From Bradyrhizobium diazoefficiens USDA 110 (lineage in GTDB: Bacteria > Pseudomonadota > Alphaproteobacteria > Rhizobiales > Xanthobacteraceae), in the NCBI RefSeq assembly GCF_000011365.1, contig NC_004463.1, forward strand, positions 3,768,001 to 3,832,000: a stretch of 64,000 nt of DNA. Reading direction: 5' to 3'. A model generated the notes under the pieces. The model ran no database searches and was not told the DNA's origin. It worked only from the letters and a program-made list of their open reading frames with translations. Shown in pieces: positions 1-9,094 of the stretch. A program made the translations under genes and the position numbers. The stretch's first letter is position 1, and every line of letters starts with the position of its first letter.

Positions 1-789
1 CCGGAGGGCAAGCTCGCCGTCCTGGCGACGCCGATCCGCTACATGCACACCTGCAACTGGAAGATGCTGGTCGAGAACCAGACCGACACCTGCCATCCGA
101 TGGTGGCGCATGAGAGCTCGGCCGGCACTGCGGTCAAGGTCTGGAAGCGCGAGCAGGGCGATTCCACGGAAACGCCGATGGCGGTGCAGCTCTACGGTCC
201 CTTCATGAGCCCGTACGAGTTCTACGAGCAGAGCGGCATCAGGATCTGGCCGAACGGCCATGGCCACACCGGCGTCGCCAACTCCATCCATTCGAACTAC
301 TCGGATGTCCCGGGCTATCTCGACCAGATGGTCGCGGCCTACGGCGAGAAGCGGGCGCACGAGATCCTCGGCGAGGTCAGGCACAACACCGTCTATTTCC
401 CCAATATCATGGTCAAGGGCGCCGTCCAGATCCTGCGCAACTTCATCCCGATCGCGGTCGACAAGACGCTGGTCGAGAGCTGGGTCTATCGCCTGGTCGG
501 CGCGCCCGACAAGCTCTACGAGCGGGCGCTGATGTACAACCGCTTCATCAACGCGCCGACCTCGATCGTCGGCCACGACGACCTTGAAATGTACGAGCGG
601 GCGCAGGAAGGCCTGAAATCCAACGGCAATCAATGGGTCAATCTCCGCCGGCTCTACGAGGGCCATGAAGAGCAGGACGTCACGGCGGTGATCAACGGCA
701 CCTCCGAGCGGCAGATGCGCAACCAGTTCCACGCCTGGGCGAAATTCATGACCATGGACATGGACAAGCGTGTCGAGGCCGCCGAATGA
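1..789 (+). CDS. Aromatic ring-hydroxylating dioxygenase, alpha subunit (5' partial; IadD-like candidate)
   Basis: Catalytic half of a Rieske non-heme iron oxygenase large subunit, open from base 1, so the Rieske [2Fe-2S] domain lies outside the window. Counting from the first visible codon, the mononuclear iron site is seen as D29-x2-H32-x4-H37 just after NWKMLVEN, the usual start of the catalytic domain. The beta-subunit gene follows with a 4-nt ATGA overlap, so the pair forms an alpha/beta oxygenase. Substrate is inferred: isatin hydrolase, IorAB and aminobenzoyl-CoA genes in the same window suggest indole-3-acetate, as for iadDE of auxin degraders. Benzoate- or anthranilate-type substrates remain possible. 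Confidence 0.9.
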   Translation, partial: PEGKLAVLATPIRYMHTCNWKMLVENQTDTCHPMVAHESSAGTAVKVWKREQGDSTETPMAVQLYGPFMSPYEFYEQSGIRIWPNGHGHTGVANSIHSNYSDVPGYLDQMVAAYGEKRAHEILGEVRHNTVYFPNIMVKGAVQILRNFIPIAVDKTLVESWVYRLVGAPDKLYERALMYNRFINAPTSIVGHDDLEMYERAQEGLKSNGNQWVNLRRLYEGHEEQDVTAVINGTSERQMRNQFHAWAKFMTMDMDKRVEAAE

Positions 790-1262
790 TCACCGAGAAG
801 ACGATCACGGACTTCATCTATCGCGAGGCCGAGCTGCTCGACACGATGCAGTGGCAGGTCTGGCTCGATCTGTTTCACCCCGAGGGGCGCTACTGGATGC
901 CGCTCGAATGGCAGCAGCAGGATCCGGTGCTCCAGCCGTCGCTGATGTATGAGGACCTGCTGCTCCTGAAGGTACGGGTCGAGCGTCTGGCCGGCGAGCG
1001 CACCTTCAGCCAGAAGCCGAAGAGCCGTTGCCATCATCTTTTGCAGGCGCCGCAGATCGTGGCGTGCGATACGGCTGCCGGCGTGTTCAGGGCGCGGACG
1101 TCCTACATCTACACCGAGACGCGCGGCGACATGCTGGAGCGCTATTCGGGATGGGCCTCGCACGATCTCGTCCAGGTCGGCGATGCCCTGAAGATCAAGC
1201 TCAAGCGCGTCGATCTCGTCAATTTCGACGCGCCGTTCGGCAACATCCAGCTCTTCATGTGA
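786..1262 (+). CDS. Aromatic ring-hydroxylating dioxygenase, beta subunit (IadE-like candidate)
   Basis: Small structural subunit (158 aa) of the Rieske oxygenase encoded just upstream. It has the NTF2-like beta-subunit pattern: an N-terminal helix (FIYREAELLDTMQWQVWLDLF), the WMP segment and a C-terminal strand ending in NIQLFM. The ATG overlaps the alpha stop codon (ATGA), implying translational coupling. The subunit normally shapes the alpha3beta3 assembly and carries no metal. No ferredoxin or reductase gene follows, so the electron-transfer partners must lie left of the window or elsewhere. Confidence 0.9.
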   Translation: MITEKTITDFIYREAELLDTMQWQVWLDLFHPEGRYWMPLEWQQQDPVLQPSLMYEDLLLLKVRVERLAGERTFSQKPKSRCHHLLQAPQIVACDTAAGVFRARTSYIYTETRGDMLERYSGWASHDLVQVGDALKIKLKRVDLVNFDAPFGNIQLFM

Positions 1263-1269
1263 GACGAAT

Positions 1270-2886
1270 TTGACCGCTGCGACCACAGTCTACGCCCGCT
1301 TTCGCGAGACCGCGCTTCGCCGCGGCGAGGCGGGCTTCCTCAACGTGCTGCCGGAGACATCAGGCATCTACGGCATCGCGGCGGGCGAGATCACCTATCG
1401 CGCCATGCTCGAACGGGTCGAGCGCTGGCGCGCCGCGTTCGCGGGCCGCGGCTACGGCGAAGGCCACAGGGTCGGGCTGCTGCTCCAGAACAGGCCGGTG
1501 TTCGTCGAGCTGTGGTTCGCGCTCAACGCGCTCGGCGTCTCCGTGGTGCCGATCAATCCGGATTTGCGGCTGAGCGAGCTGGAATACATCATCGCGCATT
1601 CCGAGATGAACGCCGCGTTCGTGCTTGTCGAGCGGCGCGACGAGGTCGAGACGGCGGCGCGCCAGGCCGGTCGGCCGATCCCCGTCGTGACCAGCGAGGA
1701 CGACGTGCCCGCGCCATTCGGCGGCGTGCGGCCGGCGAGCACGGGTGACGGCGCGACCGAATGCGCGCTGCTCTATACGTCGGGGACGACAGGTCAGCCC
1801 AAGGGCTGCGTGCTCACCAACACCTATTTCCTGCATTCCGGAAACTGGTATCGCGACGTCGGCGGGCTGATCGCGCTCAAGCCCGACGGCGAGCGCATGA
1901 TCACGCCGCTGCCGCTGTTCCACATGAACGCGATGGCGGTGTCGCTGATGGCGATGCTGTCGGTCGGCGGCAGCCTGACCATGCTCGATCGCTTCCATCC
2001 GCGCAGTTGGTGGGCTTCCGTGCGCGACAGCCGCGCGACCTGCCTGCATTATCTCGGCGTCATGCCCTCGATGCTGATGAGCGCGCCGCCGTCGGAGCAG
2101 GACCGCGCGCACACCGTTCGCTTCGGCTTCGGTGCCGGCGTCGACAAGCTGCTGCACGCGCCGTTCGAGGACCGCTTCGGCTTTCCGCTGCTGGAGGCCT
2201 GGGCGATGACCGAGACGGGCAGCGGCGGCGTCATCGCCGCCAATGTCGAGCCGCGCAAGATCGGCACCAGCTGCTTCGGGCGACCCGCACCCGAAGTCGA
2301 CGTTCGTATCGTCGACGACGGCGGCAATGACGCCCCAATTGGGACGCCGGGCGAGCTCCTGGTGCGGCGGGCTGGCGCCGACCCGCGCTACGGCTTCTTC
2401 CGCGAATATCTGAAAAACCCGGAGGCGACCGCCGAGGCGTGGGAGGGCGGCTGGCTGCATACCGGCGATATCGTGTCGCGCGATGTGGATGGCGATCTCC
2501 ATTTCGTCGATCGCAAGAAGAACGTGATCCGCCGTTCCGGCGAGAACATTGCCGCGGTCGAGGTCGAGTCCGTCCTCAACCGCCACCCCGCGATCCGGCA
2601 GGCCGCGGTTGCGGCGACGCCCGATCAGGTGCGCGGCGACGAGGTTGCCGCCGTCATCATCGCCGAGGAGGCCGGCGCCGGCCGCGCGCTCGCCGAAGAC
2701 ATCGTCCGCTGGAGCCTGGAGCAGATGGCCTATTACAAGGCGCCGGGCTGGATCTGCTTCACCGACAGCCTGCCGCTGACCGCAACCGAGAAGATCCAGC
2801 GCGGCGGGCTGAAGGATTTTGTCGCAAGGTTGATGTGCGATGGCGCTTTCTTCGACCTCCGCGACCTCAAGCGGCGTCAGGTCTGA
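1270..2886 (+). CDS. AMP-forming acyl-CoA ligase (CaiC-like)
   Basis: 538-aa ANL-superfamily ligase that activates a carboxylate as acyl-AMP and then acyl-CoA. The P-loop YTSGTTGQPKG lies near residue 168, the WAMTETGSG motif in the middle, GWLHTGD and the hinge DRKKNVIRRSGENI follow, and the C-terminal catalytic Lys is in LPLTATEKIQR. The start is TTG, 7 bases after the beta-subunit stop, so it shares the oxygenase transcript. It resembles crotonobetaine/carnitine-CoA ligases, but the context suggests an aromatic or oxindole acid such as dioxindole-3-acetate. The substrate cannot be read from the sequence. Confidence 0.85.
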   Translation: MTAATTVYARFRETALRRGEAGFLNVLPETSGIYGIAAGEITYRAMLERVERWRAAFAGRGYGEGHRVGLLLQNRPVFVELWFALNALGVSVVPINPDLRLSELEYIIAHSEMNAAFVLVERRDEVETAARQAGRPIPVVTSEDDVPAPFGGVRPASTGDGATECALLYTSGTTGQPKGCVLTNTYFLHSGNWYRDVGGLIALKPDGERMITPLPLFHMNAMAVSLMAMLSVGGSLTMLDRFHPRSWWASVRDSRATCLHYLGVMPSMLMSAPPSEQDRAHTVRFGFGAGVDKLLHAPFEDRFGFPLLEAWAMTETGSGGVIAANVEPRKIGTSCFGRPAPEVDVRIVDDGGNDAPIGTPGELLVRRAGADPRYGFFREYLKNPEATAEAWEGGWLHTGDIVSRDVDGDLHFVDRKKNVIRRSGENIAAVEVESVLNRHPAIRQAAVAATPDQVRGDEVAAVIIAEEAGAGRALAEDIVRWSLEQMAYYKAPGWICFTDSLPLTATEKIQRGGLKDFVARLMCDGAFFDLRDLKRRQV

Positions 2887-2905
2887 CGCGGGGAGGGAGG
2901 CGATC

Positions 2906-3634
2906 ATGAGCGAGATACGCACCACACTCATTACCGGCGGCAATTCGGGGATCGGCGAGGCGCTGGCGAGAAAGCTCGTCGAGAAGGGGCAGCGCGTGGT
3001 CTCGGTCGGGCTGGAAAAGCCGGACTGGACCCATGATCTGCTCGCGGCCTATCGCGCCGATCTGACTGACATCGCGGAGACGCGCGCGATCGCGCAGGAG
3101 ATCGGCCGGAATCACGCCATCGACTGCCTCGTGCACAATGCGGGCGTCATCCTGCCGAATCTGCTGCCCGACGCGAAGCCGGAAGACATTCTGATGCTGG
3201 CGCAGTTGCACCTCGGCGCGCCGATGCTGCTGACCCAGGCGGCGCTGGAAGGGATGCTGTCGCGTCGCTTCGGGCGCATCGTGTTCGTCTCTTCGCGGGC
3301 GGCGATGGGCGCGGTGACGCGCTCGGCCTATTCGGCGACCAAGGCCGGCGTGCATGGCATGGCGCGGACCTGGGCGCTGGAGCTCGCCGCGAGCGGCATC
3401 ACCGTGAACGTGGTCGCGCCGGGGCCGATCCTGACCGACAATTTCTGGGGCGTCATTCCCAAGGGCTCCGAGCAGCAGGCGCGGATGGCGCGCAACGTCC
3501 CGGTCGGGCGGCTCGGCTCGCGCGAGGACGTGGCGCACGCCATCACCTTCTTCCTCGACGAACGTTCCGATTTCGTCACCGGCCAGGTGCTCTACGTCTG
3601 CGGCGGTACCAGCCTCGTGGGCCTGGGGCCGTAA
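2906..3634 (+). CDS. SDR family oxidoreductase
   Basis: Classical short-chain dehydrogenase of 242 aa. The cofactor motif is TGGNSGIG at the N terminus, followed by HNAGV, the catalytic Ser in VFVSSRAA and YSATKAG (Y-x3-K). The ATG at 2906 is preferred because GGGAGGGAGG lies just upstream; the frame stays open further 5' but overlaps the ligase gene. It is the fourth gene of the oxygenase operon. In an indole-acetate pathway it could oxidise a dihydrodiol or dioxindole-type alcohol, but this is inference. Confidence 0.85.
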   Translation: MSEIRTTLITGGNSGIGEALARKLVEKGQRVVSVGLEKPDWTHDLLAAYRADLTDIAETRAIAQEIGRNHAIDCLVHNAGVILPNLLPDAKPEDILMLAQLHLGAPMLLTQAALEGMLSRRFGRIVFVSSRAAMGAVTRSAYSATKAGVHGMARTWALELAASGITVNVVAPGPILTDNFWGVIPKGSEQQARMARNVPVGRLGSREDVAHAITFFLDERSDFVTGQVLYVCGGTSLVGLGP

Positions 3635-4381
3635 GCGCTATTCGGCGGGCAAAATTGGACGCCGCCGATTGACGGTCATCTAGCGGGAGCTATCCGGCCG
3701 ACACTCCGCGCTGCATGACGGCCCCGCATTGTGCACGTCAACGGATTATCCGGTCGACAACCCGTGTGGCACGGTCGATCTCCCTCTCATTCCATGCCGC
3801 AAATCCAAGAAACAATCCTCGCTCTTTTGATTTGTGAAACAGCTTGCCCGACAACCGGCGATATTGCGCCAGCCTCGAAGAGTTGTGCCGTAAGTTTCCC
3901 CGGCTTGAAGGGCGTGGACGCCATCGGCGGCCAAGCTGCGCGGCACATGGAGGCGTTGGCCGGTGGTCGGGCGTCCGCTCGTAATGAGCGTCCTCACCCC
4001 CCAAGACAGTTGCAGCAACAAGGTCCGCTCACTCCCGGCGACAAGAGCAGCGTCCCCTCCAGCAAGAGCATCTTTCTGGCTCTCTGTATTTTTTAGAACT
4101 GGCCCTTTTCATAGAGCCACCTGAAACCTTATGCAAAATGCAAATTTGGTCGCGCTATTTGAGCGGAATGTCCCAGGGTTTACTTGCGATTCCAGACGTT
4201 GGCATCATGAGCGCCGCCATCAGCCTCAATGACCCCGTTGAGCCATCGTAGTTTCTGGCAATGGGCCTAATCATCGGCGGGATCGCTCTTGGCGCATCAA
4301 GAACGGAACTCAGAGTGATGATATGCGGTCCCACCTCCAACCGCGCGGTGCATGCAGACCCGACAATCTAGTGGAGCGGAT
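3635..4381 (+). other. Long intergenic stretch with a possible IS110-like transposase remnant
   Basis: About 750 bases without a convincing gene and with visibly lower GC than the operon before it. Short open frames on both strands have no family motif or ribosome site. Around 4171-4368, one plus-strand frame, broken by a stop at 4248, reads LLAIPDVGIMSAAISLNDP and later GGIALGASRTELRVMI. This resembles the C-terminal IPGVG...DP...GG-LG-ISK...LR-LL pattern of IS110/IS1111 transposases. I treat it as a weak, degenerate remnant. It sits at the left edge of the atypical 4.4-7.8 kb block. Confidence 0.3.
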
Positions 4382-5038
4382 ATGATTGGATTGTTCTTCG
4401 AAGTTATGCCGCGACCAGGACACGAGCAGGCCTATTTCGATATTGCCGCCGGTCTACGACCCGAATTGGACAAGAATCCCGGCCTTCTGTTCATTGACCG
4501 CTTCAAAAGCGTCGGTCGGCCAGGCATCGTGCTTTCGCACTCTCACTGGCGCGATGAGGCAAGCCTTGCCGGATGGCGTACCCACGCAAAGCATCATGCC
4601 GCGCAAATCGCGGGAAGAAAGCTGCACTTCGAGGACTATCGCCTGCGCATCGGCCAGCTCGTCTGCGAGTGGACTCCTCAAGCCGGCGCTCCGCGTCAAT
4701 TCGAAACCACCAACAGCTACAACGACCCGGTTCTGCGGCCAGAACGATTCATGATCGTTTCCACCGCCAACTCGCCCATCCAAGCGGGCGTTGAAGGTGA
4801 CATTCTGGCGAGCATTTCTCGCGAGCGAGAATACATCGTCCTGGCCCTGGCATCGTCGCTTGCAGACGGGCTTCGAATGGCAGAGGAATTCTTGTTGGCA
4901 GGCGTCGTGACATCGATCCGATTGTATCTCGTGTCTCGCGACTACGGCATGTTCGATCGAAAGGAGGCGCCTCAATATTATCCGCCCGTGACCCAGGTTC
5001 AAGAGCATGGCTCGAAGCCGGCTGATGCTGGTTTGTGA
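4382..5038 (+). CDS. Antibiotic-biosynthesis-monooxygenase (ABM) domain protein
   Basis: 218-aa protein whose first 100 residues show the dimeric alpha/beta-barrel ABM pattern: MIGLFFEVMPRPGHEQAYFDIA, then NPGLLFIDRF, then HWRDEASLAGW and H-x2-H. The second half has weaker similarity to the same fold. ABM proteins include cofactor-free quinone-forming monooxygenases, heme-degrading enzymes and many of unknown role. The ATG at 4382 follows a GGAG-like site; an earlier start at 4352 lacks one. It precedes a D-Ala-D-Ala ligase gene by 17 bases and is probably co-transcribed. Its substrate is unknown. Confidence 0.7.
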   Translation: MIGLFFEVMPRPGHEQAYFDIAAGLRPELDKNPGLLFIDRFKSVGRPGIVLSHSHWRDEASLAGWRTHAKHHAAQIAGRKLHFEDYRLRIGQLVCEWTPQAGAPRQFETTNSYNDPVLRPERFMIVSTANSPIQAGVEGDILASISREREYIVLALASSLADGLRMAEEFLLAGVVTSIRLYLVSRDYGMFDRKEAPQYYPPVTQVQEHGSKPADAGL

Positions 5039-5055
5039 CAGCATACGGTGGAGAG

Positions 5056-6165
5056 ATGACGAAAGAGCGACGTAAGATTACCGTCGGGCTGCTGTTTGGA
5101 GGGCGCTCGGCTGAGCACGAAGTCTCCAGGGCATCCGCTGCCAATATCCTTCGAGCTCTGAACAGCGATCGCTATGACGTTTATCTCATAGGCATATCGC
5201 GAGATGGTCGCTGGTTTGCCTGCGATTCAGGGAATGGCGCGGGAACGGGTTCTACAGCGCTCACAATTTCGGACGAGGCACCGGAGATCGGCCTTGTGCC
5301 GGGCGGGCGAGGCCGCCTCGTTCATTGCGACGGACCAACAGGAAGTGACGCGGGGAGTATCGACGTTGCATTTCCGATCTTGCACGGGCCGAACGGAGAA
5401 GACGGGACGGTGCAGGGAGCACTGGAATTAGCCGACGTGTCGTTCGTCGGTTCGTCGGTGACGGGTTCTGCCGTGGCGATGGACAAGGAAGTTTCCAAGC
5501 GGCTGATGCGCGACGCTGGCCTTCCCGTGGTGCCGTTCCTAACAACGACTGCCTCGTCCCGAATCGAATACGCTGCGGCAGTTGCCGCGCTCGGGACGCC
5601 GGATTTGTTCGTAAAGCCCGCCAATCTGGGATCATCGGTCGGCGTCTCCCGCGCGCGGTCCGAGGAGGAATTCGCAGCGTCGTGTGCTCTCGCGTTCCGC
5701 TACGACCGCAAGATCCTGGTCGAGCAAGCTCTGAACGGAGCGCGGGAGATCGAGTGTTCTGTCCTGGAGGAATCGACAGGTGATATTCGAGCGTCTGGGC
5801 TCGGCGAGATTGTTCGGGCGAGCGAGCACGGCTTCTATTCGTATCAGGCAAAATATATCGACGCCGATGGCGCCGCTCTGCACATCCCGGCAGACCTTCC
5901 CCTGCTACAGGCTCGCCGTCTTCAGGAACTTGCCGTTGAAGTCTTCAACGTGCTCTGCTGCGAAGGTATGGCCAGAGTCGACTTCTTTGTTCAAGGCGAT
6001 GAAGTCTTTGTCAACGAGGCGAACACGTTGCCAGGGTTCACATCGAGCAGCATGTACCCCAAGCTTTGGGAAGCAAGCGGCTTGTCTCAAACCGACCTCA
6101 TGGACAAGCTAATCGCGCACGCGTTTGCGCGCCACGAGCGACGTCGTGCCTTAAGCTTCGGTTGA
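5056..6165 (+). CDS. ddl: D-alanine--D-alanine ligase
   Basis: 369-aa ATP-grasp enzyme that joins two D-alanines in the cytoplasm for peptidoglycan. It begins with VGLLFGGRSAEHEVS, the standard Ddl N terminus, has the SVGVS loop (NLGSSVGVSRA), the EIECSVL strand, and the C-terminal MARVDFF and NEANTLPGFTSSSMYPK metal and substrate loop. ATG 5056 is chosen because GGTGGAGAG precedes it; a GTG at 5035 overlaps the previous stop. This copy stands with an ABM protein, an acetyltransferase and an exporter, not in a mur/fts cluster. That suggests an accessory copy, perhaps for resistance to a D-alanine analogue. Confidence 0.93.
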   Translation: MTKERRKITVGLLFGGRSAEHEVSRASAANILRALNSDRYDVYLIGISRDGRWFACDSGNGAGTGSTALTISDEAPEIGLVPGGRGRLVHCDGPTGSDAGSIDVAFPILHGPNGEDGTVQGALELADVSFVGSSVTGSAVAMDKEVSKRLMRDAGLPVVPFLTTTASSRIEYAAAVAALGTPDLFVKPANLGSSVGVSRARSEEEFAASCALAFRYDRKILVEQALNGAREIECSVLEESTGDIRASGLGEIVRASEHGFYSYQAKYIDADGAALHIPADLPLLQARRLQELAVEVFNVLCCEGMARVDFFVQGDEVFVNEANTLPGFTSSSMYPKLWEASGLSQTDLMDKLIAHAFARHERRRALSFG

Positions 6166-6329
6166 CAAGAATGCGGCGGATAGGACCCAACTAAGGAGCC
6201 CTCTGATCTCGCCGCGGAACCAGAGCGACGCGTTACATCTGCATCCGCGTGCTGCCGGCTGGGGAGTGGCGCCGAGGGGAAATATGAGGAAGACGGTGTG
6301 ACGCACGATCTATTTGAAGGCATGGACCG

Positions 6330-6815
6330 ATGATGAACCTTAAGATCGAGCGCGCGTTCAAGACGGATTTGCCATTCGTGATGATGACCGAACGGTCGGA
6401 AGGATACCATACACTAGTCGGCCGGTGGGACGAGGCGCGGCATCTGGCGGCTATCGATGACAATCACTATGCCTATTTCATTGCCAGGGATTGCGCGGCT
6501 TCTGTTGGATTCGCCATTGTCCGGGATTGGGGGGCTCCGGAGAGAGTGACCTGTCTGAAACGGATAGCGGTGTCGAACCCTGGCAAGGAGCTAGGGAGGC
6601 GGATCGTTCGCGCGGTTGTTGGCACCGTCTTTCGGGAAACCGAAGCTCACCGTGTTTGGCTAAGCGTTTTTCCAGAGAATGAACGAGCCCGCAGAGCGTA
6701 TGAAGCTGTGGGCTTCAAGGCAGAAGGCATCGCACGTGGCAGCGCCTATTTTGGAGGAATCCATCGCGATGAATTGATAATGGCCGTCCTCAGAACGGAG
6801 TGGACTGCGGTTTAG
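6330..6815 (+). CDS. GNAT family N-acetyltransferase
   Basis: 161-aa GNAT acyltransferase. The acetyl-CoA pyrophosphate loop is PGKELGRRIVRAVVG (near residue 90), and the C-terminal half has the RimJ/RimL-like FPENERARRAYEAVGFKAEG motif. It transfers an acetyl group from acetyl-CoA to an amine; the acceptor is not predictable. It lies 164 bases after ddl and 128 before an exporter gene, so it may belong to a small resistance cassette. The ribosome site is weak, and the second ATG at 6333 is equally possible. Confidence 0.85.
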   Translation: MMNLKIERAFKTDLPFVMMTERSEGYHTLVGRWDEARHLAAIDDNHYAYFIARDCAASVGFAIVRDWGAPERVTCLKRIAVSNPGKELGRRIVRAVVGTVFRETEAHRVWLSVFPENERARRAYEAVGFKAEGIARGSAYFGGIHRDELIMAVLRTEWTAV

Positions 6816-6943
6816 GCAGGCGACGTAGCCCCATGATCGACTTGCCGGGGGATGTCCATACTCATTTCAAACGCAAAGAAACGCTGATCGAGAATGGGTA
6901 ATCGTCATCTTGGCCTGCAGCCCGGCCCCCCGAGGTTTCTGCA

Positions 6944-7825
6944 ATGACCAAAGCGAAAACCCGCCTTGCATACATGGGCGCCGGCGTCGCCGTCGTGATC
7001 TGGGGAGCTACTCCTGCAGCAACCGCCATCGTTGCCCGCGAATTGTCACCTGGGTTGATCGGGTTGGCCCGGCTGTTGCTATCGGCCACCATTCTCATCC
7101 CCATCGCCGTCTCATTGAAGCCAGAACTCCCGAGCGACCGGGGTGGTTGGATCGCGCTGCTGATCAGCGCCCTGGTCGGGTTCGCCGGATCATTCGTCCT
7201 GCAGGGCGTCGGCATTGCACGCACCAGCACCTCGCACGCCGCCCTCGTCCTTGCCTTGGCTCCGATCTTCACGGCGACCGTCCATTTCCTGCTTTCCCGC
7301 TGCTGGCCAAGGCCGCTCTGGTGGCTTGGAAGCGCGATCGCGCTCATGGGCGTGGCAATTCTCATTCCCGGCCGCAACCCTGCCGGAAGCGTGGCAGCGC
7401 CGACGCTCTTCGGCGACCTTCTTGTTCTTGCCGGTACGGTCACGGTCAGCGTTGGCTATGTCGCAGGCGCACGGCTCTCAGCGCGGATCGGCCTGTTCGC
7501 GGCGACCTGCTGGTCGCTTCTTCTCGCTGGGTTGATCACTCTTCCCGCATTTCCGGCCTTGGCTTCCGCTCTTGGTCAACTCTCGTTCGCCGTCTGGGGC
7601 GCGCTCGGTTTCCTGGCCGTCTTCTGCACGCTGATCGGCTTTGCAGTGTGGTTTTGGGCGCTTGAGCACGGTGGCGTCACCTCGATCGCCCCGCTTCAGT
7701 TTGGCCAGCCGCTGGTGAGCCTCGTGATCGCCGTAGCTTTCCTGTCTGAGGATATTTTCCCGGCGACCTTGTTGGCGTTGAGCCTGGTCATCCTCGGCGT
7801 CCATTTATCACGTCGAGCTGCTTGA
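6944..7825 (+). CDS. EamA/DMT family transporter
   Basis: 293-aa inner-membrane protein with ten predicted hydrophobic segments in two EamA repeats (about residues 8-145 and 155-290). It opens with AVVIWGATPAATAIVAREL, typical of drug/metabolite transporters, and ends in LSLVILGVHLSRRAA. Members export amino acids, metabolites or drugs. Position after ddl and a GNAT gene makes export of a toxic amino-acid analogue plausible but unproven. It converges on the minus-strand MarR genes. Confidence 0.85.
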   Translation: MTKAKTRLAYMGAGVAVVIWGATPAATAIVARELSPGLIGLARLLLSATILIPIAVSLKPELPSDRGGWIALLISALVGFAGSFVLQGVGIARTSTSHAALVLALAPIFTATVHFLLSRCWPRPLWWLGSAIALMGVAILIPGRNPAGSVAAPTLFGDLLVLAGTVTVSVGYVAGARLSARIGLFAATCWSLLLAGLITLPAFPALASALGQLSFAVWGALGFLAVFCTLIGFAVWFWALEHGGVTSIAPLQFGQPLVSLVIAVAFLSEDIFPATLLALSLVILGVHLSRRAA

Positions 7826-7962
7826 TCCTGCTCCACTTTCTGGAGAGGAAGGCTGTCAAAACGAAGCTGGATGTATCCATCAGGGAAACCGCGTCCCCAA
7901 CCGCTGGCTTTCCCCGCGACAAACGCGGAACGCGATTGCGCGGAGATGCTCAAGCAACAACG

Positions 7963-8445
7963 TCAGATCTGGTTCTGGCGGATGTTCTCGACCATCTTGG
8001 CCAGCACCCGCGCGCAGACCTCGATGTCGTCAGGGGCGATGCCTTCGATCAGCTTGTCATAGTTGTTCGCCATGACCGGCCAGATCTTGCGCAGCAGCGC
8101 TTCGCCGTCAGGCGTCAGACCCACGACGCGGCGGCGCTGGTCCTCCTCCGCGATCTCGCGCTTGACGAGGCCCGACGTCACCATGGATTCGACCATGCGG
8201 CTCGCCGTCGACTGCTCGGTCACAGCGAGAACGGCGATCTCGTTGACGGTGAGGGTCTTGTAGATGAACAGCACCGACAGCGTCCGGAACACGACATTGT
8301 TGACGCCATGCTCGCTCAGGTCGCGGTTCTGGTCGAGATTCCAGCGATTGGCGAGCCGGTTGAACAGATACGGGATGTAGGTCTGCAGCTGGTCCCTGGT
8401 CCTCGGCGGACCCGACTTCCATCTGCTCTTGGATTCTCTGGCCAT
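7963..8445 (-). CDS. MarR family transcriptional regulator (second of a tandem pair)
   Basis: 160-aa winged-helix MarR protein: dimerisation helix LQTYIPYLFNRLANRWN, recognition region EIAVLAVTEQSTASRMVESMVTSGLVKRE, and the wing EEDQRRRVVGLTPDGEALL. MarR proteins are usually ligand-released repressors of neighbouring catabolic genes. The ATG overlaps the stop of the upstream MarR gene by one base, so the two are co-translated and lie in the iorAB transcript direction. Ligand inferred as an aromatic acid or its CoA ester. Confidence 0.9.
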   Translation of the reverse strand: MARESKSRWKSGPPRTRDQLQTYIPYLFNRLANRWNLDQNRDLSEHGVNNVVFRTLSVLFIYKTLTVNEIAVLAVTEQSTASRMVESMVTSGLVKREIAEEDQRRRVVGLTPDGEALLRKIWPVMANNYDKLIEGIAPDDIEVCARVLAKMVENIRQNQI

Positions 8446-8939
8446 TATCTCTTGCGACTTTGCTTCTTGCCGTCAGTGTGAAGTTTTGAAGAAAGGGATT
8501 TCAGCACGGACAGCGCGGTATCCAGCTCCTGGGCCGAAACGTTCTCGAGCCGTTTGCCGAGATGCTTCTTGTGGATTTCGGCTGCCTTCCTGAACAGCGC
8601 TTCGCCTTTCGGCGTCAGGCGCACGATGAAGGACCGCCGGTCCTCGCTCGACATCTCCCTGCTGATGAGGTCGTCGGCGAGAAGACGCTGCACGAGGCCC
8701 GACACATTGCCGCCGGTCACTTTCAGGTTTTGCGACAACTGACCGAGCGCAAGCCCATCCCGGTAGCGATCGAGCTGGGCCAGCACGTCGAATTTTGCGA
8801 GCGACAGGCCGAACTCGGAGTTCAGCATCGAATTCAGCGAGGCGAACAGCTCGCCATGCAGCGACAGCAATTGGAGCCAGAGCCGGGTTTCAATCTGCCC
8901 GGGGACGGGAACTATGTTCTCTTTGAGTGCTGCCGGCAT
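8445..8939 (-). CDS. MarR family transcriptional regulator (first of a tandem pair)
   Basis: 164-aa MarR protein with LGLSLAKFDVLAQLDRYRDG, the helix-turn-helix LGQLSQNLKVTGGNVSGLVQRLLADDLI and the wing SSEDRRSFIVRLTPKGEALF. This form resembles regulators of aromatic and hydroxycinnamate catabolism. ATG 8939 is preferred; a TTG at 8972 would add 11 residues. It lies 155 bases after iorB on the same strand. The paired MarR genes may form two regulators with different ligands, or a heterodimer; nothing in the sequence decides between these. Confidence 0.9.
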   Translation of the reverse strand: MPAALKENIVPVPGQIETRLWLQLLSLHGELFASLNSMLNSEFGLSLAKFDVLAQLDRYRDGLALGQLSQNLKVTGGNVSGLVQRLLADDLISREMSSEDRRSFIVRLTPKGEALFRKAAEIHKKHLGKRLENVSAQELDTALSVLKSLSSKLHTDGKKQSRKR

Positions 8940-9094
8940 CGCATGACCATCGAGGACAAGGTGTCTCGTCAATTGGAGGGATTATCGCGGGTCTTTCGCT
9001 CCGATTAGCAACCTAACAATCGCAGTCAAGCCGTTTGATCCTGACGTTCTCCGGTCCGAACGGCAATCCAATCCTGTGCTGGGCTCGACCCGCA

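Noticed and set aside
1360..2943. Minus-strand open frame opposite the acyl-CoA ligase
   Set aside because: No recognisable domain; the plus-strand ligase has all ANL motifs.
3731..4096. Small open frames on both strands in the 3.6-4.4 kb gap
   Set aside because: No ribosome site, no domain, and irregular composition; treated as non-coding or decayed DNA.
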